DNA from: RGIG9041 sp045593905
GTDB lineage: Bacteria > Bacillota > Clostridia > Oscillospirales > QAKW01
Direction: 5' to 3'
Assembly: GCA_045593905.1 (NCBI GenBank)
Contig: JAZNXL010000049.1
Coordinates: 1-26,988 of the forward strand
Length of the DNA stretch: 26,988 nucleotides
The notes under the pieces are model-generated. The model saw only the letters and a list, made by a program, of their open reading frames with translations. It was not told the origin of the DNA and made no database searches. The position numbers and the translations under genes are program-made. Positions 15,600 through 23,999 of the stretch are shown one piece after another (the stretch's first letter is position 1; each line of letters begins with the position of its first letter).

Positions 15600-16967
15600 T
15601 TATATATGAAATATAGCTTCACGAATTATTTCTGCAACCGTAGGATGCGGGAATACAAGTTTTTGTAAGCGGCTCGGTGTGAGCTCGGTGTCAACCATCA
15701 TTGTAGCGGTCATTATAATTTCAGATGCATAAGAACCAACCATATGGCAACCGATTAAGCGGTTTTTGTCGGTATCAACAACAATTTTGATAAAGCCTTT
15801 GCCACCTTCTGATTCGGCAAGGTATCTACCTGCGTACGAAAGGGGAAGTTTAACCTCTTTTGCGTTGATTCCGCGGTTTGTAGCCTCATCTTTGCTAAGA
15901 CCAACGCTTGCAACCTCGGGGTCGGTATAAATAACTGAAGGAACAACGTCATAACGCATTTCGTCAGCAATACCAACCATGTGGTTTACAGCAACTTCTG
16001 CTTCGCGGTAAGCGGTGTGTGCGAGCATAAGCTTGCCGTTGCAGTCGCCGATAGCATAAACGCCTGAAACGTTTGTGCAAAGGTGACGGTCGGTTTTAAT
16101 AGCAGCTCTGTCCATATCGAGATGGAGCGACTCAATACCGATGCCTGCGGTTGAAGGCTTTCTGCCTGCCGAAAGAAGAACTTTATCACAAGCAAGTTCT
16201 TTCTTTTCGCCGTTTTCTTCGTAAATAACGCTATTTGCTTTAACTTCGAGTACTTTGCAAGAAAGTTTAAATACCATACCGCGTTTTTCAAAAGCGTCAG
16301 ATAACACTTTGCAAATTTCGGGGTCTGTAGCGCCTGCGATTTTAGGCATCATTTCAATAACTGTAACGCTAACACCAACGCTTGCAAAATAGTATGCCAT
16401 TTCAAGACCAATTACGCCGCCGCCAATAACAACGAGGTTTTTGGGGAGTGTTTTTTCGTCGAGTACTTCGCGGTTTGTAACAACAAAGCCGCTTTCAATA
16501 CCTTCTTTAAGACCGGGTACGGGAGGTACAACGGTTTCTGAACCTGAAGCAATAGCAAGTTTTGCGCCGTAGTATGTTTGACCGTCAGCTTCAACTGCAA
16601 AGCCATTGTCTGTTTTGCCTTTGATAACTGCGTTTGCGCTAACAACAGTAACTTTGTTAGCTTTCATTGTTGCACCAACACCTGCAACAAGTGTTTTAAC
16701 AACTTTGTCTTTTCTCTCTACAACTTTTGCGTGGTTGTATGTTACGCCTTCGCTTACAACACCAAAAGCTTCGCTTTCTTTTGCGTGGCGATACATTTTA
16801 GAAGAGTTTAAAAGAGTTTTTGTAGGGATACAACCCTCGTTAAGACAGGTGCCGCCAAGAGCTTTTTTCTCAAATACAGCAACCTTTAATCCTTTTTGAG
16901 CAGCGCGCTCAGCGCAAAGATAACCGCCGGGGCCGCCGCCTACAACTAATAAATCAAATTTTTCCAT
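15600..16967 (-). CDS. lpdA: Dihydrolipoyl dehydrogenase (E3)
   Basis: This flavoprotein reoxidises the dihydrolipoyl group of E2 with NAD. The 455-residue sequence opens with the FAD motif VVGGGPGGYLCAE. It has the redox disulfide GGTCLNEGC (Cys41, Cys46), a second dinucleotide motif VIGGGVIGLEMA for NAD, the FAD-contact segment YAIGDCNG and the C-terminal active-site pair in HPTVAEIIREA. All key residues are present. AAGGAG precedes ATG 16967. It sits between E2 (11 bases upstream) and the fused E1 gene (14 bases downstream), so all complex members are made from one transcript. Confidence 0.96.
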   Translation of the reverse strand: MEKFDLLVVGGGPGGYLCAERAAQKGLKVAVFEKKALGGTCLNEGCIPTKTLLNSSKMYRHAKESEAFGVVSEGVTYNHAKVVERKDKVVKTLVAGVGATMKANKVTVVSANAVIKGKTDNGFAVEADGQTYYGAKLAIASGSETVVPPVPGLKEGIESGFVVTNREVLDEKTLPKNLVVIGGGVIGLEMAYYFASVGVSVTVIEMMPKIAGATDPEICKVLSDAFEKRGMVFKLSCKVLEVKANSVIYEENGEKKELACDKVLLSAGRKPSTAGIGIESLHLDMDRAAIKTDRHLCTNVSGVYAIGDCNGKLMLAHTAYREAEVAVNHMVGIADEMRYDVVPSVIYTDPEVASVGLSKDEATNRGINAKEVKLPLSYAGRYLAESEGGKGFIKIVVDTDKNRLIGCHMVGSYASEIIMTATMMVDTELTPSRLQKLVFPHPTVAEIIREAIFHI

Positions 16968-16978
16968 TACAAATCTCC

Positions 16979-18223
16979 TTATCGAGCAAGAAGTGCTGTA
17001 AAGTTTTCAAGGTTTTGGCAAAGCTCTTTTTGGAACTTCGCAGCAGGTGTACCGTCAACAGCACGATGGTCGTATGATAAGCTGAGCGTCATTGCGGGGT
17101 ACACAGTGAAACCATCAGCGGTTTTTCTTACACGGTCAACAGTGCAGCAAACACCAAGAATACCGGTTTGCGGCGGGTTAACAACAGGTGTAAATGACTC
17201 AACACCAAGATTACCAAGGTTAGATACAGTAAAGCTACCACCTGAGAGCTTGTCGGGGTTGATGTTGCCTTCACGGCACTCGGCAGCAAGCTCTTTAACT
17301 TCTTTAGAAATTTCTAAAAGACTCTTTTGGTCAGCGTTAAAGATGGTGGGTACCATAAGTCCGCGGGGTGTATCAACAGCAAAACCAAGGTGTACGTGCT
17401 TGAATAAACGAATTGTGTTGTCATCAAGCATATTAGCATTGAGGTCGGGGTGGTTTAAGAGTGTACGCGATACTGCGTAAAGGATAATATCGCCGATTGT
17501 AATACCAGCGCACTCATCAGTACAAGCTTTGAGTTGCTTTCTGTATGCAAGAATTGCAGAAGCATCAAACGATGTGCTGTGTGTAAGCTGTGCCATTGTT
17601 GAAAGTGAAGTATGCATCGACTTGCTGATAGCACGGCGGATGCCTGAAAACTTAACGTCTTCATATTCAACCTCGGGTACAGCAGCCGCAACAGCTTCTT
17701 TAACTGCCTCTTTAGCTACAACAGGATTGTCCATAAGAGTTCTGATGTCACGTTCAATAATTCTTCCGTTAGGACCTGTGGGTGTTGCAAGTGTAGCGTC
17801 AACACCTGCACGTTCAGCGAGCTTTTTAGCTCTGGGTGAAACAGCAAGCTTACCCTCAACTGCAGTTGACTCAGCAGGTGCAGCAACAGTAGCAGGCTCC
17901 TCTTTAGGTTGTTCAGCAGCAGGAGCTTCAGCTACAACTTCAGCCTCAGCTTCGCCTGCGGGACGAAGAGCAGAACAGTCGTCGCCTTCGTTACCGATAG
18001 CACAAACGTTTACAAGACAGGGGACCTCGTCTCCGTCGTTGAAGAAAATTTCGAGTAGAGTACCTTCTTCGGTTGACTCACACTCAAAGCTGGCTTTGTC
18101 GGTTTCGTATGTAAATAATATGTCGCCAACACTAATTTTGTCGCCAACTTTCTTTTCCCATTGACCGATAATACAGCTTTCAACTGTTATACCGGCTTTG
18201 GGCATGATTACAGCATTTGCCAA
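16979..18223 (-). CDS. 2-Oxoacid dehydrogenase E2, dihydrolipoamide acyltransferase
   Basis: This is the core of the dehydrogenase complex, moving the acyl group from lipoamide to CoA. Residues 1-80 are one lipoyl domain with the modified lysine in ETDKAS (Lys43). Residues 85-122 are an Ala/Glu/Pro-rich linker. Residues 124-162 are the E1/E3-binding domain (LAVSPRAKKLAERAGVD then GPNGRIIERDI), and 185-414 are the catalytic domain with DHRAVDG (His386, Asp390). The start is TTG 18223, seven bases after AAGGAGG; no ATG fits, and MANAVIMPKAG is the family N-terminus. It is first in its operon. Its promoter is overlaid by tandem 10-bp repeats that I read as a DeoR operator. The lipoyl group could come from the nearby lplA product. 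Confidence 0.94.
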   Translation of the reverse strand: MANAVIMPKAGITVESCIIGQWEKKVGDKISVGDILFTYETDKASFECESTEEGTLLEIFFNDGDEVPCLVNVCAIGNEGDDCSALRPAGEAEAEVVAEAPAAEQPKEEPATVAAPAESTAVEGKLAVSPRAKKLAERAGVDATLATPTGPNGRIIERDIRTLMDNPVVAKEAVKEAVAAAVPEVEYEDVKFSGIRRAISKSMHTSLSTMAQLTHSTSFDASAILAYRKQLKACTDECAGITIGDIILYAVSRTLLNHPDLNANMLDDNTIRLFKHVHLGFAVDTPRGLMVPTIFNADQKSLLEISKEVKELAAECREGNINPDKLSGGSFTVSNLGNLGVESFTPVVNPPQTGILGVCCTVDRVRKTADGFTVYPAMTLSLSYDHRAVDGTPAAKFQKELCQNLENFTALLAR

Positions 18224-18266
18224 AATGACTCCTCCTTAAAATTGTTTTTGAAAATTTATCTTGTTA

Positions 18267-18295
18267 ATTATAACATAATATAACATAACAGTCAA
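18267..18295 (-). promoter_or_regulatory. Promoter of the E2-E3-E1-MBL operon
   Basis: On the minus strand, TTGACT (18290-18295) and TATAAT (18267-18272) are exactly 17 bases apart. The whole spacer is filled by the tandem repeats at 18271-18290. Confidence 0.88.
18271..18290. promoter_or_regulatory. Putative DeoR operator, tandem 10-bp repeats (E2 promoter)
   Basis: TAACATAATA and TAACATAACA stand head to tail with a period of 10 bases, one helical turn, between and touching the -10 and -35 boxes. The same doublet occurs at the deoR promoter (19101-19120). Repressor binding here would block polymerase. Confidence 0.68.
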
Positions 18296-18319
18296 TTGTT
18301 TTTAAAATAAATATAAATA

Positions 18320-19069
18320 TTACAATAAAGTAACATCGCAGTTTTTTGCTGCAATTTTATATTCTTCGGGCAACTCGTTGTCGCTTATGATAAAATCAAT
18401 ATCTTCCATATTCGCAAAAGTGAACGGCATAAGACTTTTAAGCTTTTCTTCAGTGCACATTATAACGCTTTTTCGAGCCTTCTTTATAATGGTCTTTTTA
18501 ACAAGCATATCGCCCTCGAAACCACAGGTAAAACCTGCATCAAGAGAGCAACCTGAAACACCAATAAAAGCGGTGTCAATGTTAATGTAATTAAGCATTT
18601 CGAGTGCGCTGTTGCCAAAGGTTGCCTGGTTGTTTCTACTAAGTGTTCCGCCGCATAAAGTAATGGTTGCTTTGTGTAGCCTGCAAAGCTCAAGCGCTAT
18701 GCCTGGGCTTGTTGTTACAATGTTTAAAGGTATATCGGGAATTTGCTTTGCCAAAAACAAAGTAGATGTACCTGCATCTAAAAATATTGAAGTATGCGGC
18801 TTAACAAGCTCTAACGCTTTTTTTGCCATTATAAGCTTGCCGCTGTTGTTGTTTTGCAGCCTTACGTTAAACTCAATATCGCCAATTTGATGTACCGATT
18901 TAACGCCGCCTCTATGCTTTGAGATTACCCCTTGCTTTTCGAGTGCGTCCAAATCTCTATGTATTGTCATAACCGAAACGTCAGGAAACATATCATGCAA
19001 TTCTTTAATGGTAACAATATTGTTCTTTTTAATTGTTTCGAGCATTTTTTCTCTTCTTAATTTGTTCAT
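18320..19069 (-). CDS. DeoR-family transcriptional repressor
   Basis: This 249-residue regulator has an N-terminal winged helix-turn-helix (about 5-58: REKMLETIKKNNIVTIKELH, then VSVMTIHRDLDALEKQGVISKHRGG). Its C-terminal effector domain of the DeoR type (about 75-235) has the sugar-phosphate-isomerase-like phrases FLDAGTST, IVTTSPGIALEL and FIGVSGCSLDAGFTCG. The family usually senses phosphorylated sugars or related metabolites; the ligand here is unknown. AGGAGA precedes ATG 19069. It lies just upstream of the dehydrogenase operon and divergent from lplA. I see no terminator before the E2 promoter. Matching tandem repeats at its own promoter and the E2 promoter suggest it represses both. 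Confidence 0.92.
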   Translation of the reverse strand: MNKLRREKMLETIKKNNIVTIKELHDMFPDVSVMTIHRDLDALEKQGVISKHRGGVKSVHQIGDIEFNVRLQNNNSGKLIMAKKALELVKPHTSIFLDAGTSTLFLAKQIPDIPLNIVTTSPGIALELCRLHKATITLCGGTLSRNNQATFGNSALEMLNYINIDTAFIGVSGCSLDAGFTCGFEGDMLVKKTIIKKARKSVIMCTEEKLKSLMPFTFANMEDIDFIISDNELPEEYKIAAKNCDVTLL

Positions 19070-19100
19070 TATGTTCTCCTGTTTTTTAGTGTGTTGTTTT

Positions 19101-19120
19101 TAACATATTATAACATATTT
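19101..19120. promoter_or_regulatory. Putative DeoR operator, tandem 10-bp repeats (deoR promoter)
   Basis: TAACATATTA and TAACATATTT stand head to tail with a 10-base period and cover the deoR -10 box. They match the doublet at 18271-18290, pointing to autoregulation. Confidence 0.68.
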
Positions 19121-19134
19121 ATATCATAATTCAA
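19107..19134 (-). promoter_or_regulatory. Promoter of the DeoR-type gene
   Basis: On the minus strand, TTGAAT (19129-19134) and TATAAT (19107-19112) have a 16-base spacer. Confidence 0.72.
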
Positions 19135-19144
19135 GTTATTTTTG

Positions 19145-19173
19145 TTGACTTAATAACAAAAAACGACTATAAT
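19145..19173 (+). promoter_or_regulatory. Promoter of lplA
   Basis: TTGACT (19145-19150) and TATAAT (19168-19173) are 17 bases apart. It is back to back with the deoR promoter, and its -35 box starts 25 bases from the operator repeats. Confidence 0.86.
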
Positions 19174-19202
19174 AATATAAAACTTTAAAGGATATTTACG
19201 AT

Positions 19203-20147
19203 TTGCAGTTAAAACTATGTATTTCAACTGAATATAACCCCTATAAAAACCTCGCTGTTGAAAAAATGCTTGTTGACAGTGTTTGCGACAACGAAATAGT
19301 TTTGTATTTATGGCAAAATAAAAACACTGTTGTTATTGGTGCGGGTCAAAACCCATGGGCCGAGTGTAATTGCACACTTTTACAACAAGACGGAGGTTTT
19401 GTTGCGCGCAGGCTTTCGGGTGGCGGCGCTGTTTTTCATGATTTGGGTAACCTTAATTTTACTTTTATATGTAAACGTAAAGATTACGAGCTTTTAAATA
19501 ACTTGCAAGTTATAAAAAACGCCGTTTCGCGTTGCGGTATTGATTGTGAAATTTCAGGCAGAAACGACATTTTAGCAAACGGTAAAAAGTTTTCGGGCAA
19601 CGCTTTTTATAACACAAAAGAGAGCTGTTACCATCACGGAACTTTGCTTGTAAATACAGATTTACAAAAACTTAAAAAATATTTAACGCCCTCAAAGCAA
19701 AAGCTCGAGGCAAAGGGAATAAAGTCGGTTAAATCGCGAGTTGTTAATCTTTGTGAATTAAACCCCGATATTACTGTTGAGGTGTTAAAAAATAAACTTA
19801 TAGCCGCTTTTAGCGAGTTTTATGGTTGCGATATAATAAAGTTAAATTATAATGATTTTGCAGACGAGCATCTTTATAATAAGTACTCAAGCAATGAATA
19901 TATATTTAACAAAACAGCACCGTTTACCGCTGTGTTACAAGATATTTTTAAGTGGGGGAGTATAACCATTAACTTAAATGTTATTAAAGGTGTAATTAAA
20001 GATGTTAGCGTTTTTACTGACAGTATGGACTTTAACCTTGCAAAAAATCTTGAACAATGCCTACTTGATTGTCCGTATAATCGCGAAGATATAAAAAACG
20101 CAATTAACGATATTGATGTTTGTAACGATATTTTAACACTAATATAA
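19203..20147 (+). CDS. lplA: Lipoate-protein ligase A
   Basis: This cytosolic enzyme activates free lipoate with ATP and attaches it to the lipoyl lysine of E2 or similar proteins. The 314-residue protein has the large catalytic domain with VARRLSGGGAVFHDLGN (about 67-83), GRNDIL then KKFSGNAF with the expected catalytic lysine near 129, and HHGTLLV. The C-terminal accessory domain is also present, so it should do both the adenylation and the transfer steps. The start is TTG 19203: AAAGGA at 19187-19192 is 10 bases before it and no ATG fits. It is divergent from deoR and the dehydrogenase operon whose E2 it would modify. Octanoate as substrate cannot be excluded. Confidence 0.93.
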   Translation: MQLKLCISTEYNPYKNLAVEKMLVDSVCDNEIVLYLWQNKNTVVIGAGQNPWAECNCTLLQQDGGFVARRLSGGGAVFHDLGNLNFTFICKRKDYELLNNLQVIKNAVSRCGIDCEISGRNDILANGKKFSGNAFYNTKESCYHHGTLLVNTDLQKLKKYLTPSKQKLEAKGIKSVKSRVVNLCELNPDITVEVLKNKLIAAFSEFYGCDIIKLNYNDFADEHLYNKYSSNEYIFNKTAPFTAVLQDIFKWGSITINLNVIKGVIKDVSVFTDSMDFNLAKNLEQCLLDCPYNREDIKNAINDIDVCNDILTLI

Positions 20148-20171
20148 AAAAGACGCTAAGGCGTCTTTTTT
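20146..20171. terminator. Bidirectional terminator between lplA and the AcnX operon
   Basis: AAAAAAGACGC and its complement form an 11-bp stem with a TAAG loop, followed by T on the plus strand, with an A run for the minus strand. It overlaps the lplA stop and ends 3 bases before the AcnX small-subunit stop. Confidence 0.9.
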
Positions 20172-20174
20172 TAT

Positions 20175-20618
20175 TTATTCAACTTCAACGATTCCGTCTT
20201 GTTTTATTGTGATTTTCATACCATCTTTTACATAGCTTAAAAACTCGTCGCCGAGTGAGTCGATAACCGGCATTGAAACACCTTCAACCCATACATCAGC
20301 TAAAACTGCACCTGCAGCCGCAAGTGAGTCAATAGGGTTTGAAAACAACATACAAGCAGGATTTTTCTGCATAGCACAAGCACAGTAAAGTACAAGTCCG
20401 CCTGTTGTTGAGCCGATTGTTTGGGGTAAGCAAAGCGCCTTGTTTATAAGCGGTTTGCCGTGGAGCTCACTGTTGTTCTGGTCTCCGCATTTAACTTCTT
20501 TATCGCCAAACTGCAATGCCATTTGGAAGGAGGCAAGGGTATTAAAGCCTTGTTTTGTTACAACAGCCTCGGCGGTTACTGTGCCGGGTGTTATTACTCT
20601 ACCTTTAAACTGTTTCAT
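20175..20618 (-). CDS. Aconitase X small (swivel) subunit
   Basis: This 147-residue protein matches the DUF126/AcnX swivel domain. It begins KGRVITPGTVTAEAVVT, has the central DQNNSELHGKPLINKALCLPQTIGSTTGG segment containing the substrate-binding Ser/Thr-Gly loop, and ends with a beta-rich stretch (DGMKITIKQDGIVEVE). AcnX enzymes are dehydratases; known ones act on cis-3-hydroxy-L-proline or mevalonate 5-phosphate. The small subunit completes the active site of the large one. Its ATG shares a base with the large-subunit stop (TAATG), with AAGGAGG inside that gene's end. Substrate here is not known. Confidence 0.88.
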   Translation of the reverse strand: MKQFKGRVITPGTVTAEAVVTKQGFNTLASFQMALQFGDKEVKCGDQNNSELHGKPLINKALCLPQTIGSTTGGLVLYCACAMQKNPACMLFSNPIDSLAAAGAVLADVWVEGVSMPVIDSLGDEFLSYVKDGMKITIKQDGIVEVE

Positions 20619-21895
20619 TAGTTTTTACCTCCTTTTGTAATAATAGAAAGTAACTGTTCATCTTTGTAATATTTAGCACTTGTATAAGTGCGAAGCTTGT
20701 TAGACGAGGTTATAACAGGCATCTTTTTGCAAAGTGGATTGTTCATATACATAAGCGGACAAATATATGATGTGATGACGCCTGTTGCTTTAAGTCTTTT
20801 AGCATACTCGGTTTTTTCAAAAGCCTCAAGTACTTTGGGGGCGGCAGTAAATACTGTGGGAATAACAACCTTTTTAATACCGTTGTTTTTAAGAGCGTTT
20901 TCAATTTTAACTGTCCAGTCTTTAAGTTGTTCAAGCGATAAATGCGGGCAGCCAACAAAGCAAAGCTTTGGCTTTGCATCGGGATTTTTCCATACAACAG
21001 GGTAGTTATTTTGAACTCTTTCAAGCTCTGCATCGTCAATTATGTATTCTTTTGCGCCCTCTGCAATAAGTTTTTCGCCAAGCTCAACTGCTTCAGGTGT
21101 TAAGTTGTCAATATGGTAAAGACCAACTGCGCCGTTTGATGCAGTAGCTGCACCAAAATCTTTAAGGTAGGATGTTGCTGATTCATTTAGCTCATTACCT
21201 ATCCATTTATCAAGACCGATAACGTAGGGAACGTCTTCCATAACCTTCATACCGATTGCTGAACCGAGCAATTGCGCTTCGGGTTTTTTAGTGGTGTTAA
21301 CCTTTACTACCCAGGTCGCTTTTCTGCCCTCATCGGTTAAAAGTCCAAAGTAGGGAACATAACCTACGATAGAGCCCATAATATCAATAATACCTGAGTT
21401 TCTGTTACATCTTGCGCCGAGAACCGAGTTTGCATAAACAACCGCGCTTGATTCTGCCCACGATAAAACATCGCCTTTTTGCGGTTTGTTACCGACTTCG
21501 TCCATATAACAGGTGCAGGTAAATGCGTTGTCGTCGATAAGTCCTAACTTGTGTAATTGCTTTTCATAAAAGCCTTGCTTTGTGTACATAAACTTGTTAA
21601 AAACAAGGTTTTGTAAAAAGTTAGCAGGAACGTTTTTGTCAATCGGTCTTGGGTCAACCGAAAACTTTTGTTCAGACATAACGCCGGCATCGAGTAACTG
21701 TTGCATAAGGTCATAAACAGGCGACATTACCTTTAAACCAAACGAGGTTACAAGATGGTTGTATTTTGATGTGATTGGTACAAGCTTTTCGGCTTCAAAA
21801 GCGTCACCATACATAACGAGAGTTTTCATTACTTTTGCAAGTGCTTCGCCTTTTTCACCGTTTAAGATAGCTTGTTGTTCGTTTGTTAGTATCAT
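20618..21895 (-). CDS. Aconitase X catalytic (large) subunit
   Basis: This 425-residue protein belongs to the AcnX/DUF521 family, Fe-S-dependent hydro-lyases distantly related to aconitase. Recognisable segments are the start LTNEQQAILNGEKGEALAKVM, ESSAVVYANSVLGARCNRNSG (about 148-167), VGCPHLSLEQL (about 314-324) and ITSYICPLMYM. Cys316, Cys379 and possibly an N-proximal residue would bind the cluster. Residue 163 is Cys where many relatives, as I recall, have Thr (GARTNR). Large and small subunits are separate here, as in the two-gene form of the family. AAGGAG before ATG 21895 overlaps the stop of the reductase gene, so the three are tightly coupled. The dehydration role is known for the family; the substrate is open. 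Confidence 0.9.
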   Translation of the reverse strand: MILTNEQQAILNGEKGEALAKVMKTLVMYGDAFEAEKLVPITSKYNHLVTSFGLKVMSPVYDLMQQLLDAGVMSEQKFSVDPRPIDKNVPANFLQNLVFNKFMYTKQGFYEKQLHKLGLIDDNAFTCTCYMDEVGNKPQKGDVLSWAESSAVVYANSVLGARCNRNSGIIDIMGSIVGYVPYFGLLTDEGRKATWVVKVNTTKKPEAQLLGSAIGMKVMEDVPYVIGLDKWIGNELNESATSYLKDFGAATASNGAVGLYHIDNLTPEAVELGEKLIAEGAKEYIIDDAELERVQNNYPVVWKNPDAKPKLCFVGCPHLSLEQLKDWTVKIENALKNNGIKKVVIPTVFTAAPKVLEAFEKTEYAKRLKATGVITSYICPLMYMNNPLCKKMPVITSSNKLRTYTSAKYYKDEQLLSIITKGGKN

Positions 21896-21907
21896 ACTAT
21901 TATCTCC

Positions 21908-23977
21908 TTACAGTTTCATACAAATATCCCATGCGCCCCAAATAACTGAACGCAGGTTTCCTACCTGTGCGGCATCGCCGACAATATGTATGTGCTTTGA
22001 TTTTTTCGCAATAGGCGAAGGTGTGTAACCAACCGATAACACAACAGAATCGCCCTCAACTGTGCTTACGTTTCCGTCTTTGTCTTTAATTACAACGTTG
22101 CCGCCGTCAATCTCGCAAACTGATGTTTCAAGATGAACAGGTACTTTGTTTGTTTTAAAGAAATCACGTAAAAAGCTTGTGTTAGCAAGACAAATACCTT
22201 TTGTTGTAATAAGGTCGTCTTGCATTTCAATAATTGTAGGTTGTTTGCCGTTTAAATAAAGCTCGTATGCAATTTCGCAACCGGTAAGACCGCCGCCAAT
22301 GATTGTTACTTTGTTGCCAACCTCTTTGTTTTTAAGGAGTACGTCAACCGCCTCAATAGCGTTTTCTACACCCTTGATTGGTACGTTACGAGCTTTTGCG
22401 CCTGTAGCAATAATAATTTCGTCTGCATCAAGAGCGCTAACATCTTCAATGTTTGTGTTAAGCTTTATATCAATGGGGTATTTTGAAAGCTCACGGATGT
22501 ACCAGGTTATAAGGTCGCGGTCTTTTTCTTTAAACGACGGAGCTGCTGCGGCAATAAATACACCGCCGAGCTTGTCGGTCTTTTCGTAAAGTGTAACACT
22601 GTGTCCACGCTTTGCAAGTACAATAGCAGATTCCATACCACCAATACCGCCGCCGATAACAGCAATCTTTTTGCTCTTTTTAGCGGGTTTTAGGCTGTAT
22701 TTTTTAGATTGCATTGTTTCGGGGTTTAATGCACAGCGTGCAAGACCCATTGTGTCAGTAAGGTCTTGGGTGTTTGCGTGACCCTTTGATGATGAAAAGT
22801 TAAAGCAACCGCTGTGACAACAAATACAAGGCTTAATGTCTTCGAGTCTGTCATCAATAAGCTTTGTTATCCACTCTGGGTCAACAAGAAACTGTCTTGC
22901 AACACCAACTGCGTCAATCTTGCCTTCGGCTATAGCGTCAGCAGCAACTGCAGGGTCCATTCTACCTGCGCATACAACAGGAATGTCTACAAACTTTTTA
23001 ATGTGTGAAACATCTTCAAGGTTGCAGTTCTCGGGCATATACATCGGCGGATGTGCCCAATACCAAGAGTCGTATGTGCCATTGTCAGCGTTGAGCATAT
23101 CATATCCGGCATCTTGCAAATATTTAGCGGCTTTTTCTGACTCGGGCATAGCTCTGCCTACCTCGGTATAGTTTTCGCCGGGCATAGCGCCTTCGCAAAA
23201 GCCTTTCATTTTTGACTCAACTGAATAACGTAGTGAAACAGGGAAGTCTTCACCGCAGGCATCTTTGATTGCTCTTACAACCTCTGCTGCAAAACGATAA
23301 CGGTTTTCAAAGCTGCCGCCGTAATCATCAGTACGCTTGTTAAAGAACTCAATAGCAAACTGGTCTAAAAGGTAGCCTTCGTGAACTGCGTGTACCTCAA
23401 CACCGTCAACGCCTGCTTCTTTACAAAGCTTTGCGGTTTTTGCAAACGCTTCAATAATTTCGTGAATTTGTTCAACTGTCATTTCGGGGCAGATAATGTC
23501 GTGTGCCCAGCGTGAAGGTTGCGGACTGGGAGATGCAAGTTCGTGCGAGGTATCAATAATAGGCTTCACAATAGCACGTGTGAGCTTGTTTTTATGTAGA
23601 GGTGCTACAAGTTCGGTAATAGCCCATGAACGACCCATACCTGCAGTTAGCTGAACAAACAGCTTTGCGCCTGTTTTATGAATCTCGTCCATAAATTCTT
23701 TGAGCTCTTCAAACATCTTTGGATTTTGCCATAACCATTTGCCCCAAAATGTATCGCGAAGGGGAGCGATACCTGGAATAATTAGACCAGTGTTGTTTTG
23801 AGCGCGTTTTAAAAACAGCCTTGCTGCTTCTTTGTCAAAATGACAACCGCCAAGTTCAAACCAACCAAAAAGCGATGTGCCGCCCATAGGGCACATTACA
23901 ATGCGGTTTTTAATTTCAACGTTACCTATTTTCCAAGGTGTAAAAAGCGCGTCGTAATTTTTGTCGTTTTTACTCAT
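21908..23977 (-). CDS. Fe-S/FMN/FAD ene-reductase (old yellow enzyme, 2,4-dienoyl-CoA reductase/BaiCD type)
   Basis: This 689-residue flavoenzyme would reduce an activated C=C bond with NAD(P)H. Residues 8-375 form the FMN-binding TIM barrel, with NRIVMCPMGG, HAVHEGYLLDQF and NKRTDDYGGS. The 4Fe-4S site is C384-x2-C387-x3-C391 and C415, with a wider last gap (23) than I expect for the family. Residues 437-689 form the FAD/NAD module with IGGGIGGMES and IIGGGLTGCE. An upstream extension to 24076 is open, but ATG 23977 has AAGGAG at the right distance and gives the family start. The HAVHEGYLLDQF phrase resembles BaiCD/BaiH-type clostridial reductases. It sits 22 bases after the YgjV-like gene and 12 before AcnX. 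Confidence 0.9.
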   Translation of the reverse strand: MSKNDKNYDALFTPWKIGNVEIKNRIVMCPMGGTSLFGWFELGGCHFDKEAARLFLKRAQNNTGLIIPGIAPLRDTFWGKWLWQNPKMFEELKEFMDEIHKTGAKLFVQLTAGMGRSWAITELVAPLHKNKLTRAIVKPIIDTSHELASPSPQPSRWAHDIICPEMTVEQIHEIIEAFAKTAKLCKEAGVDGVEVHAVHEGYLLDQFAIEFFNKRTDDYGGSFENRYRFAAEVVRAIKDACGEDFPVSLRYSVESKMKGFCEGAMPGENYTEVGRAMPESEKAAKYLQDAGYDMLNADNGTYDSWYWAHPPMYMPENCNLEDVSHIKKFVDIPVVCAGRMDPAVAADAIAEGKIDAVGVARQFLVDPEWITKLIDDRLEDIKPCICCHSGCFNFSSSKGHANTQDLTDTMGLARCALNPETMQSKKYSLKPAKKSKKIAVIGGGIGGMESAIVLAKRGHSVTLYEKTDKLGGVFIAAAAPSFKEKDRDLITWYIRELSKYPIDIKLNTNIEDVSALDADEIIIATGAKARNVPIKGVENAIEAVDVLLKNKEVGNKVTIIGGGLTGCEIAYELYLNGKQPTIIEMQDDLITTKGICLANTSFLRDFFKTNKVPVHLETSVCEIDGGNVVIKDKDGNVSTVEGDSVVLSVGYTPSPIAKKSKHIHIVGDAAQVGNLRSVIWGAWDICMKL

Positions 23978-23999
23978 TTTGAAACTCCTTATATAAAAT

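Noticed and set aside
17529..18164. Long plus-strand open frame (211 residues) opposite E2
   Set aside because: It mirrors the Ala/Pro-rich linker and lipoyl region of E2, is low-complexity Ser/Ala-rich and has no ribosome site; E2 on the other strand has all family motifs.
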